Source: Rhodococcus opacus (GTDB taxonomy: Bacteria; Actinomycetota; Actinomycetes; Mycobacteriales; Mycobacteriaceae). Taken from it: a stretch of 64,000 bases of DNA. The stretch spans positions 62,001-126,000 of the forward strand of contig NZ_JAAXPA010000013.1 in assembly GCF_012396235.1 (NCBI RefSeq), in the 5' to 3' direction. The notes under the pieces were generated by a model. It saw only the letters and a program-made list of their open reading frames with translations, made no database searches and was not told the DNA's origin. A program made the position numbers and the translations under genes. Shown piece after piece: positions 35,984-45,391 of this stretch (position 1 is the stretch's first letter; every line of letters starts with the position of its first letter).

Positions 35984-36823
35984 TCAACCGTCCGGCTCCA
36001 CCCTGCCGCGGTCCTCGCTCAACCGCCGGAACATCGCGGTGGCGCCGAACCTCGCGGCCGCCCGTTCGACCAGTCCCGGCGCGATCTGTGACAGGGCGAG
36101 CAGCGGGCGGATCGGCGCTCCGCTCTCGACGATCTCGGGCCGGTCACGCCGAATCGCCCGGATCACGGCGGCGGCGACCTTGTCGGTGCTGGTCTCGCCC
36201 GTGATCCGGCCGGCCCTGATTCCGCGTTCCGTCATCCGCTGGTACATGCCGTCGCCGGCGATGAAGCCGGGGCACACGACGGAGAAACCGACGGGCGAGC
36301 CTGCGTACTCCGCGCGCAGCGACTGGGTGAGACCGATCAATCCGGCCTTCGTCGCGGCGTACGGCGCGCAGTACGCCGGACCGATCTTCGCGGCCAGCGA
36401 CGAGATGAACACCACGTGACCGCGACCGCGGCCCAGCATCCCGGGCACCACACGGCGCGTGAGAAGTAGTGGCGCGGTGAGATTCACGTCGACCATGGCG
36501 GTGAGCTCGCCGGGGTCGAGTCGGGTGAAGGCCGAGACGTTCTCCACGCCGGCGTTGTTCACCAGCAGGTCGAGGGGGCCGACCGCCGCCTCGGCGCGGT
36601 CGATCAGCGAATCGAGCTGACCGAGCCGGTCCAGGTCCGCGGGCACGGCCTCGGCACGCACACCCAGCGCACGCAGCTCTCCGACGATGTCCGCGAGGCG
36701 GTCCGCACGCCGGCCGGATACCGCGACGGCGACGCCCTCCCTAGCGAGGGCCCGGGCGACGACGCGGCCGAGACCGCCGGAGGCGCCGGTCACCAGAGCC
36801 GTGCGTCCCTGCAGTTGCTTCAT
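35984..36823 (-). CDS. SDR family NAD(P)-dependent oxidoreductase
   Basis: This 279-residue classical short-chain dehydrogenase has the cofactor motif TGASGGLGR (about 13-21), NNAGVEN (about 92-98), and the catalytic Ser (FISSLAAK) with Tyr-X3-Lys (PYAATKAGL). It lacks an obvious membrane or signal segment. ATG 36823 follows a GGAGG stretch. It lies 61 bp upstream of the MoxR gene on the same strand and could be part of its transcript, though the link is not certain. It is divergent from the RNA methyltransferase. Substrate unknown. Confidence 0.88.
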   Translation of the reverse strand: MKQLQGRTALVTGASGGLGRVVARALAREGVAVAVSGRRADRLADIVGELRALGVRAEAVPADLDRLGQLDSLIDRAEAAVGPLDLLVNNAGVENVSAFTRLDPGELTAMVDVNLTAPLLLTRRVVPGMLGRGRGHVVFISSLAAKIGPAYCAPYAATKAGLIGLTQSLRAEYAGSPVGFSVVCPGFIAGDGMYQRMTERGIRAGRITGETSTDKVAAAVIRAIRRDRPEIVESGAPIRPLLALSQIAPGLVERAAARFGATAMFRRLSEDRGRVEPDG

Positions 36824-36893
36824 TCCTCCGAGCTTTCGCGGTCGGTGGAGGGGAGTCAACGCTGTGACGCCCCGCATACGGCACGATGGACCG

Positions 36894-37700
36894 GTGGTTC
36901 ACGTCATCGACATAACAGATCCGGCCGACACCAGGCTGGACGACTTCCGCGATCTCAATTCCTCGGACCGCCGTCCCGACCTCCCCGAGGGCAAGGGTCT
37001 GGTGATCGCGGAAGGCGTGCTGGTGGCGCAGCGCCTGCTCACGTCCCGGTTCGACCCGATCGCGCTGCTCGGCGTCGATCGGCGGCTGGAGGAACTCACG
37101 GACGACCTCGCGGACGTGGACGTGCCGTTCTATCGGACGACGGCGGACGTGATGGCCGAGGTCGTCGGGTTCCACCTCAACCGGGGTGTGCTCGCGGCGG
37201 CGCGCCGCCCCACGCCGCTCGAACTGCCGGACGTGCTCGAGCATGCCCGGACGGTCGCGGTGCTCGAGGGCGTCAACGATCACGAGAACCTGGGCTCGAT
37301 GTTCCGCAACGCGGCAGGGCTCGGCGTCGACGCCGTGGTGTTCGGCAAGGGCTGCGCCGACCCGCTGTACCGCCGGGCGGTCCGGGTGTCGATGGGGCAC
37401 GTTCTCCGGGTTCCGTTCGCGCACGTGACGAAGTGGCCGCACGACCTGGACGCGTTGCGGGAGCGGGGTTTCCAGCTTATCTCGTTGACCCCGAACCCCG
37501 AGGCGGTGACGTTGGCCGAGGCGATGACGGGGGAGAAGGTGGCGTTGCTGCTCGGCGCGGAAGGCCCCGGCCTCACCGAACACGCCATGCGGGCCACGGA
37601 CATTCGTGCCCGCATTCCGATGGCACCCGGCACGGACTCGCTCAATGTCGCGACGGCGGCGGCGATGGCGTTCTACGAGCGCGTCCGCACGGGCCGGTGA
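36894..37700 (+). CDS. TrmH/SpoU-family RNA methyltransferase
   Basis: This 268-residue SPOUT methyltransferase transfers a methyl group from S-adenosylmethionine to an RNA ribose. The N-terminal substrate domain (LPEGKGLVIAEGVLVAQRLL) is followed by the SPOUT motifs: NDHENLGSMFRNAAGLGVDAVVFG (motif 1), LLLGAEGPGL (motif 2) and IPMAPGTDSLNVATAAAMAFYE (motif 3, knot). GTG 36894 starts just before conserved HVIDITDPAD. It overlaps the DUF2537 gene by 4 bp. It matches Rv0881 of mycobacteria. The target nucleotide is unknown. Confidence 0.93.
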   Translation: MVHVIDITDPADTRLDDFRDLNSSDRRPDLPEGKGLVIAEGVLVAQRLLTSRFDPIALLGVDRRLEELTDDLADVDVPFYRTTADVMAEVVGFHLNRGVLAAARRPTPLELPDVLEHARTVAVLEGVNDHENLGSMFRNAAGLGVDAVVFGKGCADPLYRRAVRVSMGHVLRVPFAHVTKWPHDLDALRERGFQLISLTPNPEAVTLAEAMTGEKVALLLGAEGPGLTEHAMRATDIRARIPMAPGTDSLNVATAAAMAFYERVRTGR

Positions 37701-37993
37701 CAATGCTGCACCCTCATTCCCCGTCTCCGCCGCCGACGGGGACACCGTGGTCGACCGGACTCCTCGTGGCGGGCTTCGCCGCGGTCGTGGTGGCGGTCGC
37801 GGTCATGGCCTTCGGCTCGCAGCTCGCGCGGATCAACCCCGCCCTGGCGGTGATCCTCGAACTCGTCGTGGTGGCCGGGGTCGCACCGTCGGTGTGGCGA
37901 CTACGCCGGGCATCGGTCTGGCGGTGGCTGGTGTACGGGGCCGCGGCCGGGGTTGTCGCCGGCTGGACGGCGCTGCTCGTCGGCGCCGCCTGA
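37697..37993 (+). CDS. DUF2537 small membrane protein
   Basis: This protein of about 98 residues has three hydrophobic segments (STGLLVAGFAAVVVAVAVMA, LAVILELVVVAGVAPSVW, WLVYGAAAGVVAGWTALLVG) and a Pro-rich N-terminus. It resembles DUF2537 (Rv0882 type) of unknown function. GTG 37697 overlaps the methyltransferase stop as GTGA; ATG 37703 is the alternative. The coupled pair is conserved in mycobacteria. Confidence 0.75.
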   Translation: MTMLHPHSPSPPPTGTPWSTGLLVAGFAAVVVAVAVMAFGSQLARINPALAVILELVVVAGVAPSVWRLRRASVWRWLVYGAAAGVVAGWTALLVGAA

Positions 37994-38008
37994 CTCCGGC
38001 CGGAGTCG

Positions 38009-38797
38009 TCAGAAACCGAAGTAACGGCGGAGGAGTCCGCCCTTGCGAGCCGGCGGCGGAGCGGGTGCCGGCACCGGGCCGGGATCGGGGGCGGGGGCGG
38101 GGGCGGGGGAGGGTTGTTCCGCCTCGACGGCAGGCTCGATCTCGGGCCCCTCGCCGGGCGGGTGAACGGTGAAACCGAGCACGGTGAGCGTCTTCGGGTC
38201 GATCTCGGTGCCCTCGGGGGCGCCCGTGTACCGGAAGCCCAGCCATTCCCGGTTGGCGCCCTCGGCGAACTGCTGCGGGTGGAACGGCAGCGACTGCGGG
38301 TCGGGCAGGACACCCGCCGGGTGTTTCAGCGGAAAGTCGCCCGCCCAGAACGGCCTCTCCCACACCAGGGGGATACCGAGGTCCTCGTGGATGTGGACCG
38401 GTGTCGCGCTGAACGACCGCGTCAGGTGCCCGTCCTCCCACATCGCGAACGAGCCCCACGCGATGTCGGGCTTGGACGCCACATAATACGTCTTCGCGAA
38501 TTCGGTGGGCCGGATGCGTGTTTCGGGCAGAGTCGACGGTCGGGGGACGGCCAGGTCGGGCCCGCACACGACGGTGACACCGGGGTAGGAACCGATGTGC
38601 ACGGTCCCGGCGGCATCGAGCCGCGCGGCCTCGACCAGCGGAACCGGACCGGTGGGGGTGGCCACCAGATCGGGATAGAGGCGGGAGGCGAGCTGCTGCG
38701 CCGCGCCCGGATCAGGATCCGGGTGGCCGTGCAGCACAGCCGCAGGGTCGGGGACGTCGACGTACCAGATCGTTGATACCTTGGCCCCCACGGTCAT
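38009..38797 (-). CDS. DUF6928 family protein with Pro/Ala-rich tail
   Basis: This 262-residue soluble protein begins TVGAKVSTIWYVDVPDPAAVL, which with SASRLYPDLVATPTGP-like and SFAMWEDGHLTRSFS parts matches the actinobacterial DUF6928 family, function unknown. From about residue 222 it is a low-complexity APAPAPDPGPVPAPAP linker ending in a basic, aromatic cap (KGGLLRRYFGF), which suggests a tethering tail. A purine-rich GAAGAGAGGG directly precedes the ATG. It ends close to the convergent DUF2537 gene (15 bp). Confidence 0.72.
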   Translation of the reverse strand: MTVGAKVSTIWYVDVPDPAAVLHGHPDPDPGAAQQLASRLYPDLVATPTGPVPLVEAARLDAAGTVHIGSYPGVTVVCGPDLAVPRPSTLPETRIRPTEFAKTYYVASKPDIAWGSFAMWEDGHLTRSFSATPVHIHEDLGIPLVWERPFWAGDFPLKHPAGVLPDPQSLPFHPQQFAEGANREWLGFRYTGAPEGTEIDPKTLTVLGFTVHPPGEGPEIEPAVEAEQPSPAPAPAPDPGPVPAPAPPPARKGGLLRRYFGF

Positions 38798-38869
38798 CCC
38801 TCTCTTCCGGTGTCTTCCTGAAAGAGTACGACCCCGACCGTGTTCCCGGCCTGATCACCGCGCAGACGG

Positions 38870-39727
38870 TCACCGTCCGCTGCTGCGGACACCGAGCAGG
38901 ACGTCGTCCCATGACGGGAGGGCGGGTTTGCCGCGCTTGTCCTTGTTGTTCGTCTGGTGCGGGGCGATCTTGGGTGCGGCGGGTTCCTCGGACGGGGCGG
39001 GCTCGTCCGAGAGCTCCTCGGTGACATCGGCCTCGATGATCTCCTCGGGCTCGATCGTCGGCACCTCCACCTCGGTGGGGAACTCGGCGAGTTCGAGCTG
39101 CTCCGGCTCGTCGGACGCCACCGGCGCCAATCCGCGGAGCGGACGGCCGAAGTCGGGATCGATCAGGTCGAACGCGGTGTCGTCGAGCGCGACGATGGTG
39201 CCACCGTGCGCGTCCGGCTGATACCGCCAGTGCGCCGCGTTGGTGGTCCGACCGGCCTGCCACTGCAGCTGGGCGACCCAGTGATTGTCCTCGTCGCGCC
39301 ACGCATCCCACGTGGCGTCGTCGATGTTGTGCCCCCGCGCGCGGAACGCCTGCGTGACGATCTCGGCGAGAGTGGGAACGGCGGGGCCGTTGTCGCGGAC
39401 CGGGTGTCCGCCCTGCGCCATCTCGGCCGCACGGGAACGTTCGAGCAGGACCGGATACGCGAACCGCTCCACCTTCGCCAGGGGGATACCGGCCTCGTCG
39501 GCCACCTGTTCGACGGAGGCGCCGGCACGGATGCGGGCCTGGATTTCGCGGGGCCTGAGCTGACTGTCCATTTCGATCTCAATCTGGCCGAGTCGAGCGA
39601 TGTCCCCGCGGGATGCGGCGCGGAGTTTGTCATCGGCGGGAAGCCGGAATTTTTCGCCGGTACTGGCATCTGCGCACACGACGTGCGATCCATCAGGCTC
39701 GAGACCGATCACTCGAAGCTCTCGCAC
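38870..39727 (-). CDS. sepH: Septation protein SepH
   Basis: This 285-residue protein is the SepH/DUF3071 type. The N-terminal domain (RELRVIGLEPDGSHVVCADA, then LRPREIQARIRAGASVEQVADEAGIPLAKVERFA) carries the helix-turn-helix-like element, residues about 60-95, that in Streptomyces contacts and stimulates FtsZ assembly. An acidic, disordered middle follows (about 190-265) and the C-terminus ends with LPSWDDVLLGVRSS, the conserved end. GTG 39727 is preceded by AAGGAGG at five bases, settling the start. It matches Rv0883c of mycobacteria. Confidence 0.92.
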   Translation of the reverse strand: MRELRVIGLEPDGSHVVCADASTGEKFRLPADDKLRAASRGDIARLGQIEIEMDSQLRPREIQARIRAGASVEQVADEAGIPLAKVERFAYPVLLERSRAAEMAQGGHPVRDNGPAVPTLAEIVTQAFRARGHNIDDATWDAWRDEDNHWVAQLQWQAGRTTNAAHWRYQPDAHGGTIVALDDTAFDLIDPDFGRPLRGLAPVASDEPEQLELAEFPTEVEVPTIEPEEIIEADVTEELSDEPAPSEEPAAPKIAPHQTNNKDKRGKPALPSWDDVLLGVRSSGR

Positions 39728-39844
39728 GTTGACCTCCTTATCGCGCCGGCTCGCGACTTTGCACCTGGGCAACTGTAATTCATTCGTGACAGCCCGCGCG
39801 GCAGGACACGCGCGGGTAAATCCCGTCCCGGCGTCGCGTGCGCG

Positions 39845-40591
39845 CTAGGCTTCGTCCTTTCGTGATCGGTCCTTCCTGCGGGGTGTGCGCTGCCTTGTGC
39901 GGGTGGCCTCGACCGGGTCGATCGCTGGTGCAGACCAGTGTTCGGCCAGCTCGAGGCTGGGTTCGCGGCCGGAGGCGACGTGCCGGTACGCGATCTCCGC
40001 GGCGCGGTCGACGTCGCCCGCCGCGATCGCGTCGTACAACTCGGCGTGCTCGTCACATTGCTGTCCGGGATCGCGTTCCTTGGTGAGGTGGAACAACCAC
40101 TGCACGCGCGTCGCGAGCGGTTGCAGCATCGACTGCAGCAGGGGACTGCCGGACATCTCCACGATGACGGCGTGGAATGCGGCGTTCGCGGCGGCGATGG
40201 CGGGCTTGTCATCGCGAACGGTGGCTGTACGCGCCGCGGTGAGTTGGTCGCGCAGCGCCGTGAGATGGGAGTCGTCCGCTCGCTGCGCCGCGAGCCGGGC
40301 CGCGAGCACCTCGAGGCTTTCGCGGACGTCGAAGAGGTCACGGACCTCGTCGACGCCGAACGGGGCGACGATCGCCCCGCGACGCGGGACGATCACGACG
40401 AGTCCGTCGGTCTGGAGCTGTTGCAGGGCCTCGCGCAGCGGGATCCGGGACACCTGCAGTTCTGCGGCGAGGTCGCGTTCGATCAGGCGCTGGCCCGGCG
40501 CGAGCTGCAGGTTGACGATGCGACTACGCAGTTCTTCGTACGCGGTCTCGCGCAGCGACTTCGGCGCCGACGTGTCGGTTGCACCGTTCAC
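39845..40591 (-). CDS. GntR family (FadR/FCD) transcriptional regulator
   Basis: This 248-residue repressor has an N-terminal winged helix (YEELRSRIVNLQLAPGQRLIERDLAAELQVSRIPLREALQQLQTDGLV, about 18-75) and a C-terminal FCD ligand domain with metal-site histidines (AFHAVIVEMSG, then EHAELYDAI and AYRHV). A basic tail follows. GTG 40591 has GGAG six bases upstream. It is divergent from the nucleoside-type ABC operon, with the CGGTATACCG palindrome between them, so it probably controls that operon. The ligand would be the imported compound or its product. Confidence 0.9.
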   Translation of the reverse strand: MNGATDTSAPKSLRETAYEELRSRIVNLQLAPGQRLIERDLAAELQVSRIPLREALQQLQTDGLVVIVPRRGAIVAPFGVDEVRDLFDVRESLEVLAARLAAQRADDSHLTALRDQLTAARTATVRDDKPAIAAANAAFHAVIVEMSGSPLLQSMLQPLATRVQWLFHLTKERDPGQQCDEHAELYDAIAAGDVDRAAEIAYRHVASGREPSLELAEHWSAPAIDPVEATRTRQRTPRRKDRSRKDEA

Positions 40592-40720
40592 CCGGTCTCC
40601 TGTCGTTGTGGTGGCCACGTCCGCCACCGTAGAACCCGTCCGTGCGCCGCCCTCGGGTGGATGCGGGTCCTTACGTCTGTGTAACACGGCGGAAATGCCG
40701 CGCCCCCAAGATTCAAATAA

Positions 40721-40730
40721 CGGTATACCG
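40721..40730. promoter_or_regulatory. Candidate GntR operator
   Basis: CGGTATACCG is a perfect palindrome containing GTATAC, the core often bound by FadR-type GntR regulators (T-N-GT-N3-AC-N-A pattern). It lies 38 bases before the binding-protein start and 130 bases from the regulator start. Confidence 0.5.
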
Positions 40731-40767
40731 CTAACTGTGGCGGTTCCTGAGTCAAGGAGTCCAGCGC

Positions 40768-41784
40768 GTGAACACGACCCTCTCCGCCCGAGCCCGAACC
40801 CTCGTCCCCGCGCTGTGCGCGGCCGCGACTCTCGCGGCGACCCTGACGGCCTGCGGGTCGACGGACGCAGGCACCGCCTCCGGCGACACCCTCCGCGTCG
40901 GGGTGTTCTTCCCCGGCTCCGTGTCCGACACGGGCTTCATGGAATCGGGGTATCTCGGCTACCAGCGTCTCGAGGAAACCCTCGGTGACCGGCTGGAGCT
41001 GAGTTACGTCGAGCAGGTCGCCGCCGCCGACTATCAGCAGGCCCTGGTACGGTTCGCGACCGCGAACGACCTCGTCGTCTCGCTCGGCGGCCAGACGGAC
41101 GCCGACGTCCGCAAGGTCGCACCCCAGTTCCCCGACGTGAAGTTCGTCGAGATCGGCGGACCCGCCGACGCGTCCCCGCTGCCGAATCTCGCCTATTACG
41201 ACCCGCAGCAGGCGGAGGCCGAGTTCCTCAGCGGAGCGGTCGCGGCGACGGCGTCCGAGACCCCGTCCGTGTCGTTCGTCGGCGGTGTCGAACTGCCCGC
41301 CATCGTGAACGCCGCGAAGGCCTTCGGCAACGGCGCCGAGTTCGCGCGGCCCGGCACCCAGGTGCTCACCCCGCAGTACCTGGGCGACTTCAACGACCCG
41401 GCCAAGGCGAAGCAGGCCGCGCTCGCCAACTACGGCGCCGGCGCGGGCGCGGTGGGGCAGATCGTGAACCTCGGCAAGTCCGGTCTGGAACAGGCCGCCA
41501 CACAGTCGGGCGCCCTGATGGTGGGCGGCCCGATTCCCGGCGACTGCTCGAACCCCGCCTACATCGGGTACGTGCACACCGACATCGGTAAGGAAGTGGA
41601 GTACGCCGTCCGGTCCACCCTGGACGGGACGTGGAAGGCCGAGAACGTGGCCTTCGGCCTCACGTCACCGAACGGCGGCACCGACTTCCTGCTCTGCGGC
41701 GCCGACCCCGCCGTCGCCGACGCACTCGACAAGGCGAAGACCGCCCTGTCCACCGGCGCCGTCGAGCCCTACCGAGCGGGCTGA
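40768..41784 (+). CDS. BMP-family ABC transporter substrate-binding lipoprotein
   Basis: This 338-residue lipoprotein has a signal peptide whose lipobox is LTAC (Cys about 29). The mature part matches the basic membrane protein/PnrA family that binds purine or other nucleosides: RVGVFFPGSVSDTGFMESGYLGYQRLEETLG, then VSLGGQTDADVRKVAPQFPDVKFVEIGG, and AEFLSGAVAATASETPSVSFVGG. It is the first gene of an operon with an ATPase and two permeases. The sequence does not settle which nucleoside or related molecule is bound. Confidence 0.9.
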   Translation: MNTTLSARARTLVPALCAAATLAATLTACGSTDAGTASGDTLRVGVFFPGSVSDTGFMESGYLGYQRLEETLGDRLELSYVEQVAAADYQQALVRFATANDLVVSLGGQTDADVRKVAPQFPDVKFVEIGGPADASPLPNLAYYDPQQAEAEFLSGAVAATASETPSVSFVGGVELPAIVNAAKAFGNGAEFARPGTQVLTPQYLGDFNDPAKAKQAALANYGAGAGAVGQIVNLGKSGLEQAATQSGALMVGGPIPGDCSNPAYIGYVHTDIGKEVEYAVRSTLDGTWKAENVAFGLTSPNGGTDFLLCGADPAVADALDKAKTALSTGAVEPYRAG

Positions 41785-41785
41785 C

Positions 41786-43333
41786 ATGAGCACACCAGCA
41801 CTCCAACTCACGGGAATCGGGAAGAGCTTCGGCGACGTCCGGGCCCTCCACGGTGTCGACCTGTCGGTGCAACCCGGAACGGTGCACTGCATCCTCGGGG
41901 AGAACGGGGCCGGGAAGTCGACGCTCTGCAACGTCGTCTACGGCGGTCTGCGACCGGACACCGGAACGATGACCCTCTCCGGTCGCAGGTACGCGCCCGC
42001 TTCGCCCGCGGCTGCGATGGCGGACGGCGTGGCGATGGTGCATCAGCACTTCAGTCTCATCGGCACGATGACCGTGGCCGAGAACCTGCTGCTCACCGGA
42101 CGGGGGCTGCGACTGCGCCGCGCGGAACTGCGGACCCGCCTCGATCGGCTCGCCGACGACTATCACCTGCGGATCGATTCGGACGCGCTGGTCTCGGCCA
42201 TGCCGATCGGTGCGCGGCAGAAGGTCGAGATCGTGAAGGCCCTCCTCACCGACCCCTCGTTGATCCTGCTGGACGAGCCGACCGGGGTCCTCGACCCCGG
42301 CGAGATCGACGCCCTGATCGAGACGTGCCAGGCCGTCGCGGCGGCGGGCAAGGCGGTAGTCCTCGTCACCCACAAACTCGGCGAGGTGGCCCGCGTCGCG
42401 GACGCCGCGACCGTATTGCGGGGAGGCGAGGTGGCAGGCGGGGGCCGCATGTCGGAGTTGACGATCCCCCAGCTGACGACGGCGATGGTCGGAAGACCGG
42501 TGTCGGAACTCAGTCCGGTGCTCGCGGCGGGAGTCGGCGCGGAGAGCGATGTCGGCGCGACGCCCGAACGGTGGGCGACCGGCCCCGTCGTCCTCGGGAT
42601 CCGCGGCGTCCGCGCCACCCGGGCGGACGGCAGTGTCGCCCTGTCCGGCGTGGGGCTCGAGGTGCGGGCCGGTGAGATCGTCGGGATCGCGGGCGTCGAG
42701 GGGAACGGGCAGAGCGAACTGGTGGCCGTGCTGTCCGGGGCGACCCGACCCGAGTCCGGCACGGTCACGCTCGGCGACGCCGACATCACGTCGGCGTCCC
42801 CGGCCCAACGCACCCGGCTCGGTCTCGGGGTGGTGCCGGAGGACCGCCACCGAGAGGCGATGGTGGCGGAACTGTCCCTGTCGGAGAACCTCTTCCTCGG
42901 CCGCCTGCACCGCTTCCGCAGGATGGGTCTGCTCGACCGCCGCCGGATGGACGCCGCGGCCGGGGACCTGATCGAGCAGTTCTCTGTGCGGACACCCGGG
43001 CCGGGAACATCCATGGGTTCGCTGTCGGGCGGCAATCAGCAGAAGGTCGTCCTGGCCCGCGAACTGTCGACGGAGAACCTGCAGTGTCTGGTCGCGGCGC
43101 AGCCCACCCGCGGACTCGACGTCGGGGCGGTCGAATTCGTTCTGAACCAACTCCGCGGCTGCGCGTCCGCGGGAAACGGAGTCCTGGTCGTGTCCAGCGA
43201 GATCCCCGAACTGCTCGCGCTCTGCGACCGCATCTTCGTCAGCTACCGCGGGGCCCTGCTCGGGCCCGTCGACACGTCGGCGGCCACTGCGGGGCAGCGC
43301 ATCGGTGAACTGATGACGGGAACGGCGGCATGA
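41786..43333 (+). CDS. ABC transporter ATP-binding protein, two nucleotide-binding domains (nucleoside/sugar type)
   Basis: This 515-residue ATPase has duplicated ABC domains, as in nucleoside and ribose importers. The first has Walker A GENGAGKST (about 36-44), the second a degenerate Walker A GVEGNGQSEL and signature LSGGNQQK. The first-domain signature is weak (MPIGARQKVEIVKAL) with Walker B LILLDEPTGVLDP. In this family one site hydrolyses ATP and the other is degenerate. It starts 1 bp after the binding-protein stop and overlaps the first permease by 4 bp. Confidence 0.93.
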   Translation: MSTPALQLTGIGKSFGDVRALHGVDLSVQPGTVHCILGENGAGKSTLCNVVYGGLRPDTGTMTLSGRRYAPASPAAAMADGVAMVHQHFSLIGTMTVAENLLLTGRGLRLRRAELRTRLDRLADDYHLRIDSDALVSAMPIGARQKVEIVKALLTDPSLILLDEPTGVLDPGEIDALIETCQAVAAAGKAVVLVTHKLGEVARVADAATVLRGGEVAGGGRMSELTIPQLTTAMVGRPVSELSPVLAAGVGAESDVGATPERWATGPVVLGIRGVRATRADGSVALSGVGLEVRAGEIVGIAGVEGNGQSELVAVLSGATRPESGTVTLGDADITSASPAQRTRLGLGVVPEDRHREAMVAELSLSENLFLGRLHRFRRMGLLDRRRMDAAAGDLIEQFSVRTPGPGTSMGSLSGGNQQKVVLARELSTENLQCLVAAQPTRGLDVGAVEFVLNQLRGCASAGNGVLVVSSEIPELLALCDRIFVSYRGALLGPVDTSAATAGQRIGELMTGTAA

Positions 43334-44448
43334 CTCGACTTCGAATCCGGGTGCACCACCCACTTCCCGTGGCGGTCGCCGCGATCGCGGTCGCGGGACT
43401 CGTCGGACTGCTCCTCGCCGCGGCCGCGGGTGCCACCGTGCCCGAGACCGTCGAGGCTCTGTCCGAGGGGATGTTCGGCAGCAGCTACGCGATCGGAGTC
43501 TCGCTCAACACAGCCGCGGTGCTGGCTCTCGTCGCGGCCGGGTTCACCGTCGCACACCGGGCCGGACTGGTGAACGTCGGTGGCGAGGGCCAGCTGTGTG
43601 TCGGCGGCATCGCCGCGACCGCGGTCGGCACCGCTCTCGGGGAGGACACCCCCGCCCCGATCGCCGTCACCGCGGTACTCCTCGCCGCGGCCGGTGCCGG
43701 GTGGTCGTGGGCCGCGATCGCCGCGTACCTGCGGGTCCGCCGGGGCACGAGCGAGATCATCACGACGCTGCTGCTGAACTTCGTCGGCCTCGCGCTGGTG
43801 CTGCTGATGGTGCACGAGCCCAGCCTCCTCCGCCAGCCCGTCACGTCGTCGGAGACGCTGCCGCAGTCCGCGCCGCTGATCGAGACCGCGCACCTACCGC
43901 TGCTGGGGATCGAACGCTCGCCGGGGACGATCGCGCTGTGGATCGCGCTGGTCGCGGCGCTGATCGTCGGCGTTGTCCTGCGCCGGACGGCGGTCGGCGT
44001 CCGGCTGCGCTCCGTCGGCCTGAACCCGGATGCGTCGGCGCGGCTGGGACTGCCGGTCGGACAGCTGCGATTTCTCAGCCTGTCCTGCGCCGGCGCGTTT
44101 TCCGGGCTCGCGGGCGGGATCCTCGTCGCGACGGCACCGTTCGTGCTTGTCGAAGGATTCTCCTCCGGCTATGGGTTCTCCGGGCTGGTCGTCGGACTCC
44201 TGGCGCGCGGTTCCATGCTCGCCGTCGGCGCCGTGTCGCTGCTGCTCGGCTTCCTCGTGTCCGGCGGAATCAATCTTCAACTCGCAGCCGGTGTTCCGGC
44301 ATCGACCGTGTCGATCGTGGAATCGCTCATGATCATCCTGATCGCGGGAGCGGTGCTGTGGACCGCGACCGGCCGGAGATCGAGATCCGCGGCCGCGACG
44401 ACGGCGAAGACCCACGACGTCCCCGACCTGGCTGGAGCGAAGCAATGA
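43330..44448 (+). CDS. ABC transporter permease, nucleoside type (first)
   Basis: This 372-residue inner-membrane permease of the BPD_transp_2 family has about 10 helices. Family parts are AAGFTVAHRAGLVNVGGEGQ, RGTSEIITTLLLNFVGLAL and SVGLNPDASARLGLPVGQLRFLSLSCAGAFSGLAGG (cytoplasmic coupling loop). It pairs with the next permease as a heterodimer. Both its ends overlap its neighbours by 4 bp. Confidence 0.92.
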   Translation: MTRLRIRVHHPLPVAVAAIAVAGLVGLLLAAAAGATVPETVEALSEGMFGSSYAIGVSLNTAAVLALVAAGFTVAHRAGLVNVGGEGQLCVGGIAATAVGTALGEDTPAPIAVTAVLLAAAGAGWSWAAIAAYLRVRRGTSEIITTLLLNFVGLALVLLMVHEPSLLRQPVTSSETLPQSAPLIETAHLPLLGIERSPGTIALWIALVAALIVGVVLRRTAVGVRLRSVGLNPDASARLGLPVGQLRFLSLSCAGAFSGLAGGILVATAPFVLVEGFSSGYGFSGLVVGLLARGSMLAVGAVSLLLGFLVSGGINLQLAAGVPASTVSIVESLMIILIAGAVLWTATGRRSRSAAATTAKTHDVPDLAGAKQ

Positions 44449-45368
44449 TGAACACGGTGTCGGACATCGCCGTCAGCGGCGTGGGATTCGCACTCCCGAT
44501 CCTGGTGGCCGCGAGCGGGGAACTGGTGAGCGAGCGGGCGGGCGTACTGAACCTCAGCCTCGAGGGCATGATGCTGACCGGGGCATTCGCCAGCGTGCTC
44601 GGCGCCGTCACCACCGGATCCGCGGTGGGCGGCCTCGCGGCCGGATTGGCGGCCGGGGTGCTGTTCGGACTGCTGCAGGCATTGCTGAGCGTCACGCTGC
44701 GCGCCGACCAGATCGTGGTGGGCATCGCGAGCAACGCCCTCGCCCTCGGTGCCACCACCTACGGCGCCCGGCTGCTCCTCGCGGACGGCAAGGGGCAGAA
44801 TGCCCCGGGTTTCGCGGTCGTCGAGATCCCGCTGCTGCACCGGATCCCGATCCTCGGACCGGCACTCTTCTCGCAGACGGCCCTCGGCTACTTCTGCTTC
44901 GCGGTGGTCGGGCTGCTGGCCGTCACCCTGTCCCGCCGGACCCGGGCAGGTCTCGTCGTCGACGCGGTCGGGGAGGACGCGAAGGCGGCAGACTGGAGCG
45001 GACTGCCGGTGCGGAAGATCCGTTACCTGTGCGTGCTCGTCGCGGGACTGACGGCGGGACTGGCCGGCGCGCAGCTCGCGCTGTCCGAGGTGCGCTCGTT
45101 CAGCGACAACATGACCGCCGGAATCGGGTACCTCGCCGTCGTGGCGGTGATCGCGGGCAGGTGGCGCGCGCTCGGCGTGATCTGGGCGTCCGTGTTCTTC
45201 GGGATCGCGCAGGCGCTCCAGTTCGCGTTGCCCGCGCTCGGTGTCAGCGTCCCGTTCGCCCTGCTCGTCATGCTGCCCTACGTGATCGCGATCGTCGCGG
45301 TCAGTGGATTCATCCGCAACAGCCGCTCACCCGCAAACCTGACCGTCGCGTTCGCGCGCGCGTCCTGA
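44445..45368 (+). CDS. ABC transporter permease, nucleoside type (second)
   Basis: This 307-residue permease is the partner of the first. Diagnostic segments are VAASGELVSERAGVLNLSLEGMMLTGAFASV, RADQIVVGIASNALALGATTY, and VGEDAKAADWSGLPVRKIRYLCVLVAGLTAGLAGAQLAL, the coupling-loop pattern. ATG 44445 overlaps the previous stop (ATGA); a second ATG follows at once. The upstream open frame is not coding. The cyclodeaminase gene starts 23 bp later. Confidence 0.92.
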   Translation: MMNTVSDIAVSGVGFALPILVAASGELVSERAGVLNLSLEGMMLTGAFASVLGAVTTGSAVGGLAAGLAAGVLFGLLQALLSVTLRADQIVVGIASNALALGATTYGARLLLADGKGQNAPGFAVVEIPLLHRIPILGPALFSQTALGYFCFAVVGLLAVTLSRRTRAGLVVDAVGEDAKAADWSGLPVRKIRYLCVLVAGLTAGLAGAQLALSEVRSFSDNMTAGIGYLAVVAVIAGRWRALGVIWASVFFGIAQALQFALPALGVSVPFALLVMLPYVIAIVAVSGFIRNSRSPANLTVAFARAS

Positions 45369-45391
45369 TCGATCTCAGCGAGGAAACTCTT

